Of a stretch of DNA of 16,218 nt, positions 7,242 through 15,154 are shown piece by piece. The DNA is from Paludibacteraceae bacterium (GTDB lineage Bacteria > Bacteroidota > Bacteroidia > Bacteroidales > Paludibacteraceae): NCBI GenBank assembly GCA_023227695.1, contig JALNVE010000036.1:1-16218 (forward strand). The letters run 5' to 3'. A program made the translations under genes and the position numbers. How positions within the stretch are numbered: position 1 is the first letter of the stretch; every line of letters begins with the position of its first letter. Below the pieces are notes generated by a model, which worked only from the letters and a program-made list of their open reading frames with translations, made no database searches and was not told where the DNA came from.

Positions 7242-8162
7242 ATGGAAGATTTGACAAAAGAAAATTTCAACGGTTTTTCAGTATGCATCCCAGTTTATAA
7301 TTGGAATGTAGTAGAATTGGTTGAGTCTATTCATAAACTGGCATTGTCTTCTAATGTCAATTTTGAAATCTTATTGATGGACGATTGCTCTACTTCTTAT
7401 AAAGAGCAAAATAGAGCATTAGAAAGCCTATCTCATGTGAGATATACCGAACTAGAAGAGAATGTGGGTCGTTCTGTTATTCGTAATCGTTTAGCCGAAA
7501 GCGCATTGTATGATGTTCTGATTTTCATGGATTGCGATACAAAAATCATTTCGGAGCATTTCATAGAAGATTATCTTAAGAATGTTCAATGTCCGGTTGT
7601 GGTTGGAGGTTATGCCTATACGTCTGAGTTGATGGATGAGAAATGCAGATTGCGTTGGTTCTATGGGAAAAACAGGGAGGAGCGAAAGGCTGCTGATAGA
7701 AATGAATGTTCTAACAAATCCTTCTCAACCTTCAATTTTATGATCAGAAAGGAGATTTTCCGTTTGGTCAAGTTTGACGAAAGTCTTGATGGTTATGGAC
7801 ATGAGGATACTTTGTTTGGATGGGACTTAAAACAGAAAAATGTTATTATCAAGCATATAGATAATCCCGTTTTGCATCTCTCTTTGGACGATTCTCCTAC
7901 CTATCTTGCTAAGATAGAGAATTCTATGAGTAACTTATGGGTTGTATATCAGAAGATAGCTGATCAGAAGAATTTTGCGGATGACATTAAGGTCCTGAAG
8001 TTTTATTTGAGGTTAAAAAAGCTTCATTTATCGTTTGTTTTGAAGCTTTGTTTTTCTTTGACAAAGGGAATTATACATCAGAATTTGCTTTCATCTCATC
8101 CTAGTCTGTTCCTTTTTGATATCTATAAACTAGGTGTATTGAACGAAAAAGCTTCAAGGTAG
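7242..8162 (+). CDS. Family 2 glycosyltransferase, galactosyltransferase-like
   Basis: A 306-residue GT-A-fold glycosyltransferase of family 2. FSVCIPVYN at residues 12-20 begins the nucleotide-binding fold, LLMDDCS follows at 44-50, and FMDCDTK at 95-101 holds the DxD motif that binds the metal and nucleotide-sugar. DGYGHEDTLFGWDL at 183-196 matches the C-terminal galactosyltransferase-like motif (Glyco_transf_7C type). It should transfer a sugar at the cytoplasmic face of the inner membrane; donor and acceptor are unknown. The ATG at 7242 is preferred because AAAAAGGA lies 8 nt upstream with good spacing, while in-frame starts at 7221 (ATG) and 7218 (TTG) lack this. It is alone on the plus strand, and its stop at 8160-8162 directly abuts that of the convergent DUF4491 gene. 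It may serve the neighbouring polysaccharide pathway, but position is the only support. Confidence 0.88.
   Translation: MEDLTKENFNGFSVCIPVYNWNVVELVESIHKLALSSNVNFEILLMDDCSTSYKEQNRALESLSHVRYTELEENVGRSVIRNRLAESALYDVLIFMDCDTKIISEHFIEDYLKNVQCPVVVGGYAYTSELMDEKCRLRWFYGKNREERKAADRNECSNKSFSTFNFMIRKEIFRLVKFDESLDGYGHEDTLFGWDLKQKNVIIKHIDNPVLHLSLDDSPTYLAKIENSMSNLWVVYQKIADQKNFADDIKVLKFYLRLKKLHLSFVLKLCFSLTKGIIHQNLLSSHPSLFLFDIYKLGVLNEKASR
8015..8055. terminator. Possible bidirectional terminator inside the GT2 coding region
   Basis: AAAGCTTCA (8018-8026) and TGAAGCTTT (8041-8049) pair perfectly over 9 bp around a 14-nt loop. On the plus strand the stem is followed by GTTTTTC. On the minus strand it ends in a run of six T. 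The stem is modest in GC and the loop long, so efficiency is doubtful. Its value is for the convergent minus-strand operon, which has no spacer after its last stop at 8163. The hairpin would end that transcript inside the GT2 gene. Confidence 0.4.
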
Positions 8163-8468
8163 TTAATGTTTTTTCTTTTCGCGTTTAGGAAACCAACCTT
8201 TCTCAACACGGTTGCGTTGCTCGAAAACTTCGCCTATGCTCCAAAAAGAAGAGAAGGCGACAACTCCCATTAAAATGGAAAGGGTGTTGTTTTCTATCAT
8301 GACTGATAGCAAACTAAAAACGATACCTAAAACCAAGAATACCCACCAACATTTTACGCCAAAGTAGTATTCGCCCTTTATTACTAGTGGGTGGAATAGC
8401 CCTATAATTAAGAATAAAACTAATCCTACTAGAAGACCAGAAAGATGGTATGTCTCGATGAAATCCAT
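8163..8468 (-). CDS. DUF4491 family small membrane protein
   Basis: A 101-residue membrane protein with about three hydrophobic segments (roughly 9-31, 40-57 and 62-78) and a strongly basic tail ending KREKKKH. The sequences IIGLFHPLVIKGEYYFG, CWWVFLVLGI, AFSSFWSIGEVFEQ and RVEKGWFPK match my recollection of the DUF4491 family, found almost only in Bacteroidota and without known function. It is the last gene of the minus-strand polysaccharide operon, starting 6 nt after the GT2 stop, so co-transcription is nearly certain. Whether it acts in polysaccharide assembly is not shown. The family often appears elsewhere, so it may be a passenger. No catalytic motif is visible. Start and length fit the family. 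Confidence 0.85.
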   Translation of the reverse strand: MDFIETYHLSGLLVGLVLFLIIGLFHPLVIKGEYYFGVKCWWVFLVLGIVFSLLSVMIENNTLSILMGVVAFSSFWSIGEVFEQRNRVEKGWFPKREKKKH

Positions 8469-8474
8469 ATGATT

Positions 8475-9350
8475 TTATTGAAGACGGATAGAATCGAATA
8501 AAGATAATAAGACTCCAGGAACAAAACCGATGACGCTCGCTAATAGAGGCAGCATCTTCATGTTGCTCAAAAATGAATTACCGTTGTAAAAGGCGTATCT
8601 CCAAAATGAGATGGCGTTTTTAATATAATAGAATGGTGTAACTTTAAATGAAAAAATCTCAGCATAGTAATTTGTTCCTCCTAATGCGTTTTTTCTAAGA
8701 TTACTAAGTACTGAGTTAGTCAATCCTCCCTCTTGGTATTCGCAGACATAGATGTCTTCTGCAATGTAAATAGCGTTGTATTTCTTTGCCATTCTATTCC
8801 ATACAAGCCCCTCTGGACAGAATTTTTCTTCTCTGTATTTTGGGAATGGAAACTCTCTCATCACCTCAGTTTTGATCACTTCAGCTCTGTCTCCTGCGCC
8901 TTTGTGTTTATTTCTGTAATCAAAGAAGTTTGTTTCAAAGTTTGAAGAGAAGGGGTGAAACCCAGTATGAAATCCATCCGTTTTTATTTTGAAGAAAACG
9001 AGTCCACAAACACTTTCTTTTTGAGTGAGATGCCAGTTTTTGTAGATTTTCTCAATGGCATCAAGAGTTGCAAAGTCGTCACTGTCTATACGAAAGAATA
9101 TATCTCCTTTTGCAAGTTGAACACCTTGATTTATAGTTGCACTAAGTCCTCTGTTTTCTCTTTTGATATAAATGATGTCTAAAATTTTCTCTTCAATGAA
9201 TGAGTTTACCAGTTCTTGTGTCTCATCGGTACTTCCGTCATCAATTATAAGCCATTCGAATCTTTTGTCTGTCTGTTGCTTAAGAGATTCAAAAAGGCGA
9301 GTTAGAGTATTTGCTCTGTTGTATGTAGGAGTAAAAACTGTAATCATCAT
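8475..9350 (-). CDS. Family 2 glycosyltransferase of the polysaccharide operon
   Basis: A 291-residue GT2 enzyme. ITVFTPTYNRANTL (3-16) and WLIIDDGSTDET (33-44) are the nucleotide-sugar-binding start of the GT-A fold, ENRGLSATINQG follows at 65-76, and the DSDD at 89-92 is the metal-binding DxD site. GDRAEVIKTEVMREFPFP and the following FCPEGLVWNRMA are typical of capsule and LPS glycosyltransferases in this subfamily. The C-terminus (about 240-285) is hydrophobic and probably membrane-associated. The first ATG (9350) overlaps the TGA of the upstream ligase gene as ATGA, indicating translational coupling and favouring this start over the ATG one codon later. It likely adds one residue of the undecaprenyl-linked repeat unit in the cytoplasm. 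The sugar cannot be deduced. Confidence 0.92.
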   Translation of the reverse strand: MMITVFTPTYNRANTLTRLFESLKQQTDKRFEWLIIDDGSTDETQELVNSFIEEKILDIIYIKRENRGLSATINQGVQLAKGDIFFRIDSDDFATLDAIEKIYKNWHLTQKESVCGLVFFKIKTDGFHTGFHPFSSNFETNFFDYRNKHKGAGDRAEVIKTEVMREFPFPKYREEKFCPEGLVWNRMAKKYNAIYIAEDIYVCEYQEGGLTNSVLSNLRKNALGGTNYYAEIFSFKVTPFYYIKNAISFWRYAFYNGNSFLSNMKMLPLLASVIGFVPGVLLSLFDSIRLQ

Positions 9351-11122
9351 TTGTCTTTAATGAGTTCTATGTTGGGTTGGGCAAATATAACAAAACCATT
9401 TAGGTCGGAGAAATCAGGGGCATCTTTTTTCTCCACATTAATGACGCAAAATACGTTCCCAACCATTCCACGTTTCCCAATGGAAAGCTTTTGCCATTCA
9501 CCTTTTCTCGTCAAATCATATTCGGAAATATATGCATTGATATTTCTCTCTTCAAATTTGGCTTTTATAGAGTTACCGTTGAAATCAGGTGACGCATATA
9601 CATATAGGGAGAAATAGAGGGAATCCTTTTCCATCGTTTTGTATTCATTGAATCGGTAATAGGTAGAGCAATTATTTCTCCATTTTTCTGAAGATGTGGT
9701 CTTGTCTATTCTAAAGCCGCTTTTACCTTTTAATTCTGAAGGTACATCACCAGGTAAGGTCTCAACTTTCTCAAAATTTCTTTGGAAGGCTGAGAAATCA
9801 CCTTTTTTATCTTTTAAAATATATTTTATGGAGGTTGCTGAGATTCCTATGAAAACAATGCAAAATAGAATTCTCATGATGTTTTTAGGAAGAGGGGAGC
9901 GATTCTCTTCTTCGTCTTCTTTCAATCCTGAAAGAACTAGGAAGAAAGCGATCGTATAACTTCCTATAGATCTACTTATCATGGATTCAAATGCTAAGTT
10001 TATAAGCAAAAGAATAGTCCACAAGTAAAACACAATTTTGTTTTTTCCTTTATTAAAGAATGGGTAAATACAGATTGATAAGAATAGAATAAGTCCTATA
10101 TATCCGTATTCAACTATCGATTCGAGGTATTGGTTATGTATGCTGAAATTATCTTGTATTCCAGAAGTGAAGTCGATTTTTACATATTCGTCAGTTAGAA
10201 GCTGCTGAGCACCTCCTGTTCCAAAACCTAAAATAGGAAAGTCATTTGCTGTGATTATATTCTCCACGCATTGCCATATGGTGAAACGAGGGTCTAAGCT
10301 AGTTAAGTCAATATTTCCAGAAATGAAAGAGAGATACAAATCATGTATTCTGGCATTTAAGGACAAAAGATATCCCATTATTACGATGAATAGTAAAGCT
10401 ATACTGATTGCATATATTCTTCGTGTCTTTTTAAATAGAATGATGACAGCGAATGAAAAAACGATTATACTGAATGATAACAATGAAATTCTGGCATCAG
10501 ATAAAAGTATGAAGAATCCGGAGAATAATGTAACCAAGACAAGCAGAAGGATACTTTTTTTGTCGTTTTTGTCCAAACATATCTGAAAAAGAATAATTAG
10601 ACCGCTCAGTAAATTAAAACAGAGATAAGTTCGGTGCGATATGATATTTACAACGCTGTGGAAGCATAATCTCAAGTTGAGGAATGTATATGGAATATTA
10701 TCAAACTCAAAGCAGAGTGAGTAAATATAAATGATAATAACAAGTAAAACAGAAGAATAGGCTCCTAATGCAAACCATTTTAGCATCTCTTTTACACTGT
10801 TATTCGTGAAATTAGAGAAAAGGAATGTTAAAGAGAGAAGAATCAGTGGAAATCTTATTTCGAATGTGATTCTTGAAATTTCTTTAAAGGAAAGCCCTGC
10901 GGAAAGAGATGCAATGATGGAAAAAAGACAAAAAGAGAGAATGAGAATAGAGCTTTTGTTCCATTGTTTTTTATCCTTGTTTGTAAACCATGATGCTATG
11001 CCTAAAAGTGACAATAGAATAACAGGGATAGGTGCATAGTTAGCAAATGGAATAGCAAAAGCGGTTAGAAGGCTTATGCTTTTTGTTATAGTTTCAATCT
11101 CTTTTTTTTTGGAAATAATCAT
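9347..11122 (-). CDS. O-antigen ligase family membrane protein with extra C-terminal domain
   Basis: A 591-residue polytopic inner-membrane protein of the O-antigen ligase/Wzy superfamily (Wzy_C). About 11-12 hydrophobic segments fill residues 12-437. The large periplasmic loop carries the family features: Arg211 in DARIS, ILGFGTGG at 297-304 and the hallmark HNQYLESIVEYGYIG at 329-343. Such proteins transfer polysaccharide from undecaprenyl diphosphate to lipid A-core (WaaL), or to protein, or polymerise repeat units. Because an EpsG-type polymerase is encoded next door, ligase activity is more likely, but this is inference. Residues about 440-591 add a soluble beta-rich domain (YFSLYVYA, WQKLSIGK, GFVIFAQPNIELI) resembling a jelly-roll carbohydrate-binding module. 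Ordinary WaaL proteins are near 400 residues and lack it. Codons 5-7 are an uninterrupted run of nine A, a potential slippage site. The start is 9 nt after the upstream stop. Confidence 0.85.
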   Translation of the reverse strand: MIISKKKEIETITKSISLLTAFAIPFANYAPIPVILLSLLGIASWFTNKDKKQWNKSSILILSFCLFSIIASLSAGLSFKEISRITFEIRFPLILLSLTFLFSNFTNNSVKEMLKWFALGAYSSVLLVIIIYIYSLCFEFDNIPYTFLNLRLCFHSVVNIISHRTYLCFNLLSGLIILFQICLDKNDKKSILLLVLVTLFSGFFILLSDARISLLSFSIIVFSFAVIILFKKTRRIYAISIALLFIVIMGYLLSLNARIHDLYLSFISGNIDLTSLDPRFTIWQCVENIITANDFPILGFGTGGAQQLLTDEYVKIDFTSGIQDNFSIHNQYLESIVEYGYIGLILFLSICIYPFFNKGKNKIVFYLWTILLLINLAFESMISRSIGSYTIAFFLVLSGLKEDEEENRSPLPKNIMRILFCIVFIGISATSIKYILKDKKGDFSAFQRNFEKVETLPGDVPSELKGKSGFRIDKTTSSEKWRNNCSTYYRFNEYKTMEKDSLYFSLYVYASPDFNGNSIKAKFEERNINAYISEYDLTRKGEWQKLSIGKRGMVGNVFCVINVEKKDAPDFSDLNGFVIFAQPNIELIKDK

Positions 11123-11131
11123 ATTGATAAT

Positions 11132-12217
11132 TTAGAGAATCCATTTATATGGGATAAGCCCGCCATCGTCAAATGTATATAAATATCGTATATATCCTAA
11201 AAAGACATAGGCGCAGAAAAAGAGAAATACAATTGCTTTAGTCTTTTTACTTTCTATATGTCCAATCATATATGAGATAAGAATCATATATGTAATGACA
11301 AAATATTCTTTAAATCTTGCGAAAATTTCGAAAGCAGAGAATGCTATGATAAGGAAGGATGAGACAACGAACATATTGAGAAAGATATCAAAGTAGGGTT
11401 CTTTCTCTTCGTATTTCTTTCTGTAAAACACAGCTATGAATAATATGAATATTATTTCGATGAAGTTCAATGGATTGATAGACCTACCATTGAAGTAGGT
11501 GGCAAATCTGTATCCCATATTGAAAATATCTGCAATTTTAACAACGAAGAAGAATAGATATGGTCCTAAGATGTTGATGATAAAAGCGATCAAGGTAATG
11601 AGACAAATTGTTTGATCCTTCCATTTCTTATTTAGGATAAATATTAAAGGAATAAGAATAATAGCAGAAGCATGCATGCTTACACCAACGAGGTTGAGAA
11701 GAATATATTTAATGTATTCGTTTGTTTTTATATATCGTATAGAGAATATGAAGATTGCGATACTGATGGATTGTCTCAATAGTGTAAATTCATGCCAGAA
11801 GAAGGCTTTGTATAGGTAGAACAGTAGTGCAATGAAAATGTATGGAGTATATTCTTTTAGAGATTTGACAATTGTAGTTAGAGTAAGCGTTGATATGATG
11901 AATATCATAATATATGGACCCTTTGTGAAATCTATGCTTTTTATGGTACTACATAATGTAACGAAGCCTACTTCAAAACTTTTTGTTCTATAGAAAGGCT
12001 CATAGAGTCCGTTTATATAATCACCTAAAGGAACCACTTTTGTATAAAAAAGTTGATACATGAGGTAATCTGTGCCTCCATGCCCGTCACGCAGTACAAT
12101 CATTCCTAATGCTACAATAAAGGTAAAACCCGTTACTATCCATCTGTTGCGAACAGGATAAATATCTGTTGCAGCACAAATACAAGCTAATATGAATAAT
12201 AATAAATAGGGTAACAT
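11132..12217 (-). CDS. EpsG family polysaccharide polymerase (Wzy-like)
   Basis: A 361-residue membrane protein with about ten hydrophobic segments. Family markers of EpsG-type polymerases are present: RDGHGGTDYLMY at residues 43-54, FEVGF at 81-85, LLRQSISIAIF at 146-156 and the histidine in MHASAI at 181-186. A conserved-looking arginine follows late in the sequence (FARFKEY). EpsG proteins polymerise undecaprenyl-diphosphate-linked repeat units at the periplasmic face of the inner membrane. The gene lies between the flippase gene (gap 8 nt) and the ligase gene (gap 9 nt), exactly the position expected for the Wzy step. The start at 12217 gives a standard N-terminal membrane segment. The linkage formed and the polymer made are unknown. 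Confidence 0.87.
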   Translation of the reverse strand: MLPYLLLFILACICAATDIYPVRNRWIVTGFTFIVALGMIVLRDGHGGTDYLMYQLFYTKVVPLGDYINGLYEPFYRTKSFEVGFVTLCSTIKSIDFTKGPYIMIFIISTLTLTTIVKSLKEYTPYIFIALLFYLYKAFFWHEFTLLRQSISIAIFIFSIRYIKTNEYIKYILLNLVGVSMHASAIILIPLIFILNKKWKDQTICLITLIAFIINILGPYLFFFVVKIADIFNMGYRFATYFNGRSINPLNFIEIIFILFIAVFYRKKYEEKEPYFDIFLNMFVVSSFLIIAFSAFEIFARFKEYFVITYMILISYMIGHIESKKTKAIVFLFFCAYVFLGYIRYLYTFDDGGLIPYKWIL

Positions 12218-12225
12218 CAGTTTAT

Positions 12226-13761
12226 TTAATGATGAATGTATTCGAGAACTTTTTGTTTGAGATTTATTATGCTATTTTTTTCTTCCATATTAAAAAGGAA
12301 GATTGCTGACAAAATTAGCAAAATACTTAATAACCCACATATTATGATGTCTGTTATAGAATAAAATATATTATCAGTTGGTAATATTTGAGCTAAAAAG
12401 AGATATTGAATAGTATAAATGATACAGATAACTCCAACGAAGATAAATGTTAAATAGACGATGTCGAGAATGAAACTTTTTTTGTCAAAGACTTTTAGGC
12501 TGTTCACTAAAAGAATAGTGGTCAATATTTGTCCTATAAGATAAAAAATGGAAATGGAGAACAGCGGAAACAGATTTGCTAATGTGAAACATAAAAGTAT
12601 AGAAATCAGATTTCCAAAAACAACACCTAACACATAGTGTTTAATGCGGTTTTCGGCTATGAGAGATTGCCCGCATATAAGTCCTAATATGATGAAATTG
12701 ATTGTTATTCCTAAAAATGTGAGAATCTTCATAAATTCAAAGTCTGCTTTTTTAAAGAAAATATAGGAGAGTTGTTCGCAGTTCACAATCATAATGGCAG
12801 AGACGATGATGGAGAAGAACATCAGCATGCGTGTGAATTGACGAAGCTCTTTGGAGAATGTCTTTTCATCATCGTTTATAAAGCATTTTGATAGAATAGG
12901 GGTCAATACAATAGGAATGATAGAGGAGAAGACAATCCACGGTAAGTTCATTATTTGTCGTGCGTAATCGAACAAAGAGACGGAACCTGTTCCGAAGTTC
13001 GTACACAATGCTTTTTCAACCATTTGATATGCTTGACTCGAGAATGTTGCCAGATATATTGGTAGAGAAAACGATATGAATAATTTTGCCTTACTAATGC
13101 CATGGAAAGTTATAAGTGAGAATTTTGGCATCTTTTTCTTTAATAAGACAGATAGTGTAGCAACCATAATTAGTCCATTAATCGTGGTTGCCAGTACTAA
13201 TGAATAAATTCCTATAGAAGAGGATAAAATAACAATAGCTAATATGTTGATAATGCTTGCTGTCAACGATATGAGTTCAGGATAGAAATAGGAATCATAG
13301 GTGTTGAGCAGGGCAATTAATACATTGGTAAGTTGCTGAAATATAAAATAGGGGATGAGGAAAAGAATCATCGTGATCAGAAAATTCTGTTCTTCTATTT
13401 TGAATCCCGGTGAAATAAGTTCCGATATACCACTTCTTGCTATGAAAAGGAAGATGCCTGTGAAGAGAAATGTTATCCAAAAAAAAGAGAGCAAGGAATT
13501 TACTGTTTTAATGGCATCAACTTCTCCTAATTTGCTTTTTAAGAATATGAACCGAGTTCTAAAAGTGTCGTTCAGGGGTGTGTAGATAGTTTGAACTACC
13601 ATTCCCCAAAAAGCTATGGCAATAACCCATGAGTCACGTTCATAAGATGTTCCGAAATATTTAACAGATAAAAAAAGCACGACTACTCCCAAAAACATTT
13701 TCGCAAATCGAAGTATGCTGAGTGCAAATGAAATTCTTCTGGGAGATGAAAGGAAATTCAT
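12226..13761 (-). CDS. Wzx/MurJ-like polysaccharide flippase
   Basis: A 511-residue polytopic membrane protein of the MOP (MATE/MVF/PST) superfamily with about 13-14 hydrophobic segments from start to end. Pairs of segments with NVLIALLNTYDSYFYPEL (about 146-163) and LFDYARQIMNLPW (about 263-275) recall the MurJ/MviN branch more than the classical Wzx branch. It is expected to flip lipid-linked oligosaccharide repeat units from the cytoplasmic to the periplasmic face of the inner membrane. The gene begins 4 nt after the GT4 stop and is followed after 8 nt by the polymerase gene, so it is the dedicated flippase of this operon. It is less likely to be the housekeeping lipid II flippase MurJ. 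The start at 13761 is the first ATG, followed by a short basic stretch before the first membrane segment. Confidence 0.85.
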   Translation of the reverse strand: MNFLSSPRRISFALSILRFAKMFLGVVVLFLSVKYFGTSYERDSWVIAIAFWGMVVQTIYTPLNDTFRTRFIFLKSKLGEVDAIKTVNSLLSFFWITFLFTGIFLFIARSGISELISPGFKIEEQNFLITMILFLIPYFIFQQLTNVLIALLNTYDSYFYPELISLTASIINILAIVILSSSIGIYSLVLATTINGLIMVATLSVLLKKKMPKFSLITFHGISKAKLFISFSLPIYLATFSSQAYQMVEKALCTNFGTGSVSLFDYARQIMNLPWIVFSSIIPIVLTPILSKCFINDDEKTFSKELRQFTRMLMFFSIIVSAIMIVNCEQLSYIFFKKADFEFMKILTFLGITINFIILGLICGQSLIAENRIKHYVLGVVFGNLISILLCFTLANLFPLFSISIFYLIGQILTTILLVNSLKVFDKKSFILDIVYLTFIFVGVICIIYTIQYLFLAQILPTDNIFYSITDIIICGLLSILLILSAIFLFNMEEKNSIINLKQKVLEYIHH

Positions 13762-13765
13762 GCTT

Positions 13766-14884
13766 TTAAATTAATTGTTTGATTTTATCTTGATATTCTC
13801 TAATTACGATTTCCTCGTCGAACTTTTGTTTTATGATCTCTCTGCCTGCTTTTCCCATTAATAACCTTTTTTCTTCTGGCAAGTTGTATATACGTTCCAT
13901 TTTGTCTACTAAGTCGTCAACAGATTTCTGTTTGCACTGGAATCCGTTTATTCCGTCTGATATCAGTTCTATACATCCAACGTTGTCTGTTGTTATGATG
14001 GGTTTTTCCATGCTCATGGCTTCCATCAGACAACGAGGAATGCCTTCTCTGTAGTATGATGGTAGAACAACACAATCAGAATCGGCAATGAATGGTCTGA
14101 CATCTAAAGATTCTCCCAAATAAATCAAAAAACCGTTTTTTTCCCATTCTTTGATAGTTTTAATAGGAATGTTCTCTAGAGTGTCATTGTTGGCTTTTCC
14201 TAAAAGACGAAACTCCATATTTGGGTATTTTTCGTGCAGATTCTTGGCAGCCATGGCGTACTCAACAATGCCTTTATCTTTCAATAATCTTGAAAACAGA
14301 AGAAATCTAAATTTGTCATCATTGAATTTCTTAGGTGCAGGAGAGAAGTGTTTTGAATTAATTCCTTCTCCGTAAAGAATGAAAGTATTATCTTCATGTA
14401 CAATTCCTCTTTCAATGAATATACGTCTGTCGTCATGGTTGAGAAACCAGACTTCTTGTACTTTCTTGAGTGAGAATTTGTACAGGTGCATTACAATGGT
14501 GTTGATTATATTTTTGTCTCTAAATGTGTAACCTAATCCTGTAGTTATGGCAATACATTTAGTATTTAGAAGTCTACATGCGTATGATCCATAAATAACA
14601 GGTTTAATCGTATAATGAAACACAAAATCAAACCTTTCCTTTTTATAAATGGAGTATAAGGTCATGGTTAGCTTGATATCTTTGAAGATATTTGTTCCTT
14701 TGCTATCCATCGGAACCTCAATATATTTAATGCCTTCCTTAGAGAAGAATTCAGAATACTCGTCTCTTGGAGCTATTATAGTTACGTCGTATTCATTCAT
14801 GAAGCTTCTTACAACTCCAAATCTGAAATTGTATATAGAAAAAGATGTATTACCAACAAATGCTATTTTTTTCTTCCTTTGCAT
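13766..14884 (-). CDS. Family 4 glycosyltransferase of the polysaccharide operon
   Basis: A 372-residue retaining GT-B-fold glycosyltransferase of family GT4. The N-terminal half (KKIAFVGNTSFSIYNFR, 4-20) forms the acceptor domain. The C-terminal half holds LLFSRLLKDKG (195-205) with the donor-binding Arg199 and Lys204, and the EX7E motif with Glu280 and Glu288 in YREGIPRCLMEAMS. Residues CIELISDGINGF follow at 304-315. The pattern is close to PglA/WbpH/CapM-type enzymes that add a HexNAc to undecaprenyl-linked sugar, but the donor cannot be assigned. It is the first gene of the six-gene operon; the upstream AGGAAACGGA provides a reasonable ribosome site. The gene for the priming phosphoglycosyltransferase is not in the window. 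The stop lies 4 nt before the flippase start. Confidence 0.92.
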   Translation of the reverse strand: MQRKKKIAFVGNTSFSIYNFRFGVVRSFMNEYDVTIIAPRDEYSEFFSKEGIKYIEVPMDSKGTNIFKDIKLTMTLYSIYKKERFDFVFHYTIKPVIYGSYACRLLNTKCIAITTGLGYTFRDKNIINTIVMHLYKFSLKKVQEVWFLNHDDRRIFIERGIVHEDNTFILYGEGINSKHFSPAPKKFNDDKFRFLLFSRLLKDKGIVEYAMAAKNLHEKYPNMEFRLLGKANNDTLENIPIKTIKEWEKNGFLIYLGESLDVRPFIADSDCVVLPSYYREGIPRCLMEAMSMEKPIITTDNVGCIELISDGINGFQCKQKSVDDLVDKMERIYNLPEEKRLLMGKAGREIIKQKFDEEIVIREYQDKIKQLI

Positions 14885-15154
14885 ATTCCGTTTCCTATAT
14901 GTGTTGATATTATCGTCTATTTGATAAATAATAGCTTCTTTAAAACAATGTGTAAAGTTAACATTTTATTAACGGATTTTAAAGCTATAAATTGCCTTTC
15001 ATTATTATAAAATAATGATATGTATTCCTTCTCAAAAGAATTATATACAAATTTATAATTTAATATTAACAAAGAAAGGCTAAAATTATGAATAAAGTGA
15101 TGTGAATGATTAAGAACTAATTCGTATATGTTCGATTATTGATTTCGATTTGTT
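14885..15154. other. AT-rich intergenic leader of the polysaccharide operon
   Basis: 270 nt without a supported gene, between the GLUG-protein stop and the GT4 start. It is strikingly AT-rich. Visible structure: nested inverted repeats at 14931-14945/14977-14988 (ATAGCT and TTAAAA paired with TTTTAA and AGCTAT, with a 3-nt bulge) around a 5-bp hairpin GTTAA/TTAAC at 14957-14973, and an AT-only hairpin ATTATT/AATAAT at 15001-15016. A candidate -7 box lies at 15048-15055. No convincing terminator for the GLUG gene is seen. The operon promoter must be here unless it is read through from the GLUG gene. Confidence 0.5.
15048..15055 (-). promoter_or_regulatory. Possible -7 box for the polysaccharide operon
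   Basis: On the minus strand 15055-15048 reads TAAATTTG, matching TAnnTTTG. The nearest TTTG (15073-15070) is only 14 bp upstream rather than 19-21, so the match is incomplete. Transcription would start near 15041, leaving a leader of about 157 nt that contains the nested inverted repeats. Confidence 0.3.

Noticed and set aside
14931..15016. Invertible promoter or attachment-site-like repeat pair upstream of the polysaccharide operon.
   Set aside because: The repeats are short, imperfect and nested as a hairpin, with no recombinase gene in the window; they do not flank a promoter as invertible switches do.
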